A DNA stretch of 64,000 nucleotides from Listeria weihenstephanensis (GTDB lineage Bacteria; Bacillota; Bacilli; Lactobacillales; Listeriaceae): the NCBI RefSeq assembly GCF_003534205.1, contig NZ_CP011102.1, forward strand, positions 668,036 through 732,035, in the 5' to 3' direction. A model generated the notes under the pieces. That model was not told the DNA's origin, did no database searches, and saw nothing but the letters and a program-made list of their open reading frames with translations. Shown here in pieces: positions 60,872-64,000 of the stretch. Within the stretch, counting starts at the first letter, position 1. The number at the start of each line of letters is the position of its first letter. A program made the translations under genes and the position numbers.

Positions 60872-62020
60872 ATGCAGCAAATTGGATGGATTTTTAGGCA
60901 TAATTTCAAAAGTATTACGCAGAGTAAGGGCAAATTGTTGATGATTATAGGCTTGCCCATTTTGAGTATTTTGATTTACTTCGTTTCGTATGGCGCGCAA
61001 TCGGGCACGACTATGCTTAAAATTGGTTTGGTAAATGAGGATCCAGGCGTTTACACGAGCCAAATGGTGACGTGGATGAAAGCGGACAGCGATAGTGTGC
61101 AGTCAGTTTCAAAGGCGGCAGGAGATAAGAAACTGACAGGTGGGCAACTGGATGCGCTTGTTATTTTTGAAAAAGGTTCGGAAAAAAGTATCGCGGCACT
61201 TGACCCGCAACATATTACGGTGAAGTCGATGCAGGGCGATACGGTGAATAAAACGGTGAAAGCGACGGTTAACGCTTCGCTCACAAATATCATGTCGATG
61301 ATCCAGGCGAGTGAAAAAGGTGGGCAAGATTTTACGAAGTATGCCAGCACCTTTGATCATTCCAAGATTAGTGTGACACAAAAAACGTCGAGTAATCAGC
61401 AAGATGTTGTACTGATGATGTCGACGCAAATTCTTGGTTTTCTATGTATGATGTTACTTTATGCAGCGGGAAATCTCGGCGAACTTATTTTGCAGGAGAA
61501 GGAAGATGGTACGTTTTATCGCTTGATGTCAACACCGCTCAGCAGTAAAGCCTATCTCTTTGGTAACGCGTTATTTTCACTGGCAGTGGTTGTCACAGAA
61601 GTCGTCATTTGTTTAACGGCAATGCGATTTGTGTTCGGTATTGATCCAGGCGTATCCTACCTCGCACTATTTGGCATTTTATTCGTATTCTCGGTGATGG
61701 CGGTACTACTTTCACTAGCGCTAGGATTCACAGCGACGAGTAGAAAGAGCGTCAGCGGGCTACAAATGATCCTATTCACACTAACGAGCTTACTTTCGGG
61801 CGCACTCATCCCGGTCGAAATCATGCCAGCATTCATGCAAAAAGTGGCGGAATTCTTGCCACAATATTGGGTGATGAACGCGATCACGACCCTACAACAA
61901 AATGGAGGTTTAGCATCGATCAGCTTGAACATCGCGATTATATTAGGATATGCTTTGCTATTCTTCTGTATCGCGAGTTATAAATTTACGAAAAATAATC
62001 GGGTGAACTCATTCGTATAA
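60872..62020 (+). CDS. ABC-2-type exporter permease, second subunit
   Basis: 382 residues of the same layout as the preceding permease: N-terminal helix, large outside domain, then helices with LGFLCMMLLYAAGNLGELILQEKEDGTFYRLMSTPLSS (core EKEDGTFYRLMSTPL) and LLSGALIPVEIMPAFMQKVAEFLPQYWVMNA. A heterodimeric exporter with the two preceding genes is likely. The 3' third changes to a higher use of C-ending codons. A terminator follows. Confidence 0.9.
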   Translation: MQQIGWIFRHNFKSITQSKGKLLMIIGLPILSILIYFVSYGAQSGTTMLKIGLVNEDPGVYTSQMVTWMKADSDSVQSVSKAAGDKKLTGGQLDALVIFEKGSEKSIAALDPQHITVKSMQGDTVNKTVKATVNASLTNIMSMIQASEKGGQDFTKYASTFDHSKISVTQKTSSNQQDVVLMMSTQILGFLCMMLLYAAGNLGELILQEKEDGTFYRLMSTPLSSKAYLFGNALFSLAVVVTEVVICLTAMRFVFGIDPGVSYLALFGILFVFSVMAVLLSLALGFTATSRKSVSGLQMILFTLTSLLSGALIPVEIMPAFMQKVAEFLPQYWVMNAITTLQQNGGLASISLNIAIILGYALLFFCIASYKFTKNNRVNSFV

Positions 62021-62021
62021 A

Positions 62022-62065
62022 AATTCGGCGATACCTTTTAACGAGGCATCGCCGAATTTTTTTCG
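62022..62065. terminator. Terminator between the exporter and the doc gene
   Basis: AATTCGGCGAT and ATCGCCGAATT form a perfect 11-bp stem with a 15-nt loop and TTTTTTT on the plus strand; the minus strand has TTTTTATACG. It overlaps the last codons of the doc gene. Confidence 0.88.
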
Positions 62066-62529
62066 ATCCAATTAGAAATGGTAGCGAGTTCCATGTCACT
62101 ATCAAGTGCGATGGCAACAGTGAAATCTTCTGCATCCTGATTTGAAGCCATTAATTGCGAACCATTATATTTTAAGAATAAACCTAGAGAAGCAAGCGCT
62201 GTCCGCTTATTTGCATTCGCGAAACAATGTTTGATGATTAAGTTTTTATAGAGAATCCCAGCTTTATCATGCAGTGTTGGATAAAGTTCACGCTCGAAAA
62301 CAATCTGTTTCGGCTCCTGTATACACATGTTTAGCGGGCTAACTTCACCTGCTAACTCCTCGAAAACTTCACGCCCTCCATAAAAATCAAGAGATGATTT
62401 TTCCTGCGGCCGCTCCAGTTTTTGTCGGAGCTGAACGAGCAGCTTCAGTTCTTCGTGTGGGCTATATTTCTTAATCAGCAAACCGTTCAACATAATGACC
62501 TCGGGTTCCGTGAGATAATGAAGCGTCAT
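62038..62529 (-). CDS. Doc-type (Fic-fold) toxin
   Basis: 163 residues. The Fic core HCFANANKRTALASL (about residues 107-121) is the Doc form, H-x-F-x-x-(A/G)-N-K-R-T-A, in which Doc phosphorylates elongation factor Tu rather than transferring AMP. The N-terminal part (LTEPEVIMLNGLLI, GGREVFEELAG) fits death-on-curing proteins. The start ATG overlaps the stop of the upstream AbrB-type gene by 4 bases (ATGA), as expected for an antitoxin-toxin pair. The catalytic motif is complete, so it should be active when free. Confidence 0.92.
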   Translation of the reverse strand: MTLHYLTEPEVIMLNGLLIKKYSPHEELKLLVQLRQKLERPQEKSSLDFYGGREVFEELAGEVSPLNMCIQEPKQIVFERELYPTLHDKAGILYKNLIIKHCFANANKRTALASLGLFLKYNGSQLMASNQDAEDFTVAIALDSDMELATISNWIEKNSAMPR

Positions 62530-62774
62530 CGATCAACTAATCCGCGAAAAGCTTGGTCATATTCGTCCAAAACCTCTTCGGCCATTTTTAGGAAATCGGG
62601 GGAGACAGCTTCTTTTTTCTCAGCGGCTTTTCTTAATTCTACAACATTATCTTTGATTACAAACTCAACATTATCACCAGAAACGAGTTCTAGCTTCGAC
62701 ATAACATCTGGCGGCAATGTTGTAATAACACTATGGCCAGATTTTCTAGTGGACCTTTTCAATGCGTACATCAT
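62526..62774 (-). CDS. AbrB/MazE-type antitoxin of the Doc module
   Basis: 82 residues from ATG 62774 (MMYALKRS; AAGAGG 8 bases before). A swapped-hairpin DNA-binding domain (RKSGHSVITTLPPDVMSKLELVSGDNVEFVIKDNVVEL; core SVITTLPPDVM) is followed by a C-terminal helix region (PDFLKMAEEVLDEYDQAFRGLVDR) that probably enters the Doc active site. Classic Doc partners (Phd) have a YefM-type domain, so this is a domain-swapped pairing, also seen in other Firmicutes. Likely autorepressor of the operon. Confidence 0.85.
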   Translation of the reverse strand: MMYALKRSTRKSGHSVITTLPPDVMSKLELVSGDNVEFVIKDNVVELRKAAEKKEAVSPDFLKMAEEVLDEYDQAFRGLVDR

Positions 62775-62841
62775 TGTCATCACCTCTTCTTAAATAAGTA
62801 TACACGTATCACCGCAAGGGGGCGAACCACCTATTTTCCAC

Positions 62842-62870
62842 AAAAAAAGAGCAAGAATAATCCTGCTCTC
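62842..62870 (-). terminator. Terminator of the FMN reductase gene
   Basis: On the minus strand GAGAGCAGGATTATTCTTGC closes as GAGCA/TGCTC followed by seven Ts, a short stem. It lies 10 bases past the stop codon. Confidence 0.65.
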
Positions 62871-62879
62871 AAAAAGAAA

Positions 62880-63413
62880 TTATTTATTGCGATCATAAAA
62901 TTCAACAAAATTATGAACAACGGAATCAATAAAAGCAACAGTGCCTTCATCAATTAGCGCGCCGTTTTCATCAAATTTGGTATGAGCAGCGCCGATGAAC
63001 ACCTCATTAGCAGGCAAAATTCGCATACCCATCGTATCTAAAATTTGGCGAAGATGCATTTGAGCTCGAACCGTTCCAAGGCCACCCATGGAAGCGCCGA
63101 CGATAAAACCTGGTTTTTCGGTTAAATCAGGTGTAATGCGACTAGCCCAGTCAATTCCGTTTTTTAGTACACCAGAAATCGAGTGATTATACTCAGGTGT
63201 TACGAAAAGAACCGCATCAGCGTTGCGAACTTTTTCTTTAAAAGCGACAACATCCGCTGGTAAATCGGACTCTAAATCTTCGTTATAAAGTGGTAAATTA
63301 AGATCTAAAATTTCACTGTCCAGCTTGTCTGCGTAACGTTTTTGAATAAATTCTGCTAATGTTTTGTTAAACGAATTTTTTCTTAAACTACCTACTAGAA
63401 TGGCTACTTTCAT
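62880..63413 (-). CDS. NADPH-dependent FMN reductase (flavodoxin-fold)
   Basis: 177 residues from ATG 63413 (MKVAILVGSLRKNSFN; GAGG before it). GSLRKNSFNKTLAE is the phosphate-binding loop for FMN, VLFVTPEYNHSISGVLKNGIDW is the family signature, and GASMGGLGTVRAQMHLRQIL the second FMN-binding loop. Similar enzymes reduce azo dyes, quinones or chromate. A short spacer separates it from the ThrE/YjjB-type gene on the same strand. Confidence 0.93.
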   Translation of the reverse strand: MKVAILVGSLRKNSFNKTLAEFIQKRYADKLDSEILDLNLPLYNEDLESDLPADVVAFKEKVRNADAVLFVTPEYNHSISGVLKNGIDWASRITPDLTEKPGFIVGASMGGLGTVRAQMHLRQILDTMGMRILPANEVFIGAAHTKFDENGALIDEGTVAFIDSVVHNFVEFYDRNK

Positions 63414-63487
63414 TGTTATATTCCTCATTTCATTAAGTTAATAACTTAATATTAACAACTTACAAAAAGTAAGTCAATGATTTAGAC

Positions 63488-63940
63488 TCAAATATTTTCT
63501 TTATGTTCCCGAAAACGTCGAATACTGTGATTTAAAACTTCAGAAAGTACGAGGCCAGCAGCGATGGCACCAGCAACAAGGGCAACACGAACGGAGAATG
63601 AAATAGCTTCAAGATAATCGCCAAGCACAAAATTTCGAACAGCTTGATAGGCGAGTCCACCAGGAACTAGAGGTACGATGCCAGGGACGTTGAAGATGGT
63701 GACAGGCAAACGTTTTGATTTAGCAAAGAAGAAACTTGCGATGGCGACGACAAACGCGCCTGCGAGCGTACTCATAGTTGTACCTGCGTCTAGTTGCGAT
63801 AGAATCCAGTACGTCATCCAGCCGAAAGTTCCCGTTAGACCACATTCGATGAGTGAGCGGCGTGGGACGTTTGTAATGATGGCAAATGCGAGCGTGGCTA
63901 GGAAGCTGAAAGATATTTGCATGAGTACAGTTAAGAACAT
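63488..63940 (-). CDS. Threonine/serine exporter family, YjjB-like subunit (DUF3815)
   Basis: 150 residues with four or five membrane helices. IITNVPRRSLIECGLTGTFGW, ASFFFAKSKRLPVTIFNVPGIVPLVPGG (core PGIVPLVPGG) and YQAVRNFVLGD are typical of the ThrE_2/YjjB half. In most genomes the larger half (YjjP/ThrE_1) lies directly upstream; here that would be to the right of 63940 on the minus strand and outside the window apart from perhaps the last few codons. AAAGGAGGTC precedes the ATG. Likely forms a small-acid or amino-acid exporter. Confidence 0.88.
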   Translation of the reverse strand: MFLTVLMQISFSFLATLAFAIITNVPRRSLIECGLTGTFGWMTYWILSQLDAGTTMSTLAGAFVVAIASFFFAKSKRLPVTIFNVPGIVPLVPGGLAYQAVRNFVLGDYLEAISFSVRVALVAGAIAAGLVLSEVLNHSIRRFREHKENI

Positions 63941-64000
63941 TTTTTTGACCTCCTTTTGTTGTGGGTCTTATGAGGCATCCCTTGCCGATTTAGAGCCTCA

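Overview
The window looks like a chromosomal segment of a Listeria-type Firmicute (Listeriaceae, low-GC Gram-positive). This rests on gene order and protein families: sigL/rpoN, then cggR-gapA-pgk-tpiA-gpmI-eno, secG, rnr, smpB and ssrA (tmRNA), and further on a siderophore ABC operon, a tandem pair of FtsW/RodA proteins, an ArsC-like gene, gcvH, a two-component system and a SAM-riboswitch metNPQ operon. This is the order I remember for the L. monocytogenes lmo24xx region, but the accessory content differs, so a species outside the monocytogenes group is likely (inference).

Layout. 1-9.6 kb: end of an M19 dipeptidase gene, rpoN, then the glycolytic operon controlled by CggR, whose tandem operator lies just before cggR. 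9.6-15.1 kb: a divergent pair (small membrane protein / secreted protein), two alpha/beta hydrolases (one with its nucleophile serine replaced by alanine), and an intact ISL3-family insertion sequence with a perfect 8-bp target duplication that splits a carboxymuconolactone-decarboxylase-like gene. 15.2-22.1 kb: secG, carboxylesterase, RNase R, SmpB, a TPR membrane protein and tmRNA. 22.2-22.6 kb: a complete Fst/par-type type I toxin-antitoxin module (toxin ORF, small antisense RNA, shared 13-bp direct repeat, bidirectional terminator). 22.6-31.4 kb: threonine/alanine catabolism (permease, threonine dehydrogenase, KBL, PRD regulator; divergent alanine dehydrogenase and threonine dehydratase). 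31.4-35.5 kb: a YclNOPQ-like iron-siderophore importer under a Fur box.

36-40.5 kb is the accessory patch: DUF1963 protein, two remnants of one transposase family, a cassette bounded by two similar hairpins that carries a 34-residue membrane peptide divergent from a secreted protein, and another pair of the same design. 40.6-49.9 kb: VanZ-like and YdcF-like proteins, MerR regulator, acetyltransferase, second siderophore/haem-type ABC operon, paired FtsW/RodA proteins, ArsC-like protein, GcvH and a thioredoxin-like protein. 49.9-52 kb: two copies of a palindromic repeat next to an AbiE toxin-antitoxin pair. 52-62 kb: cation diffusion facilitator, CesRK-like two-component system, D-Ala-D-Ala carboxypeptidase, methionine importer and an ABC-2 exporter. 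62-64 kb: Doc toxin with AbrB-type antitoxin, FMN reductase and a ThrE/YjjB-type membrane protein.

A dispersed palindromic element with ends like TCAGCG(G/T)G(T/C)CGACAAA occurs at least four times (about 5.7, 35.5, 49.9 and 50.1 kb), with a degraded copy near 1.7 kb. The most interesting signals are the Fst-type module beside ssrA, the three divergent small-membrane-peptide/secreted-protein loci, and this repeat family. All family assignments were made by eye; no database search was run.
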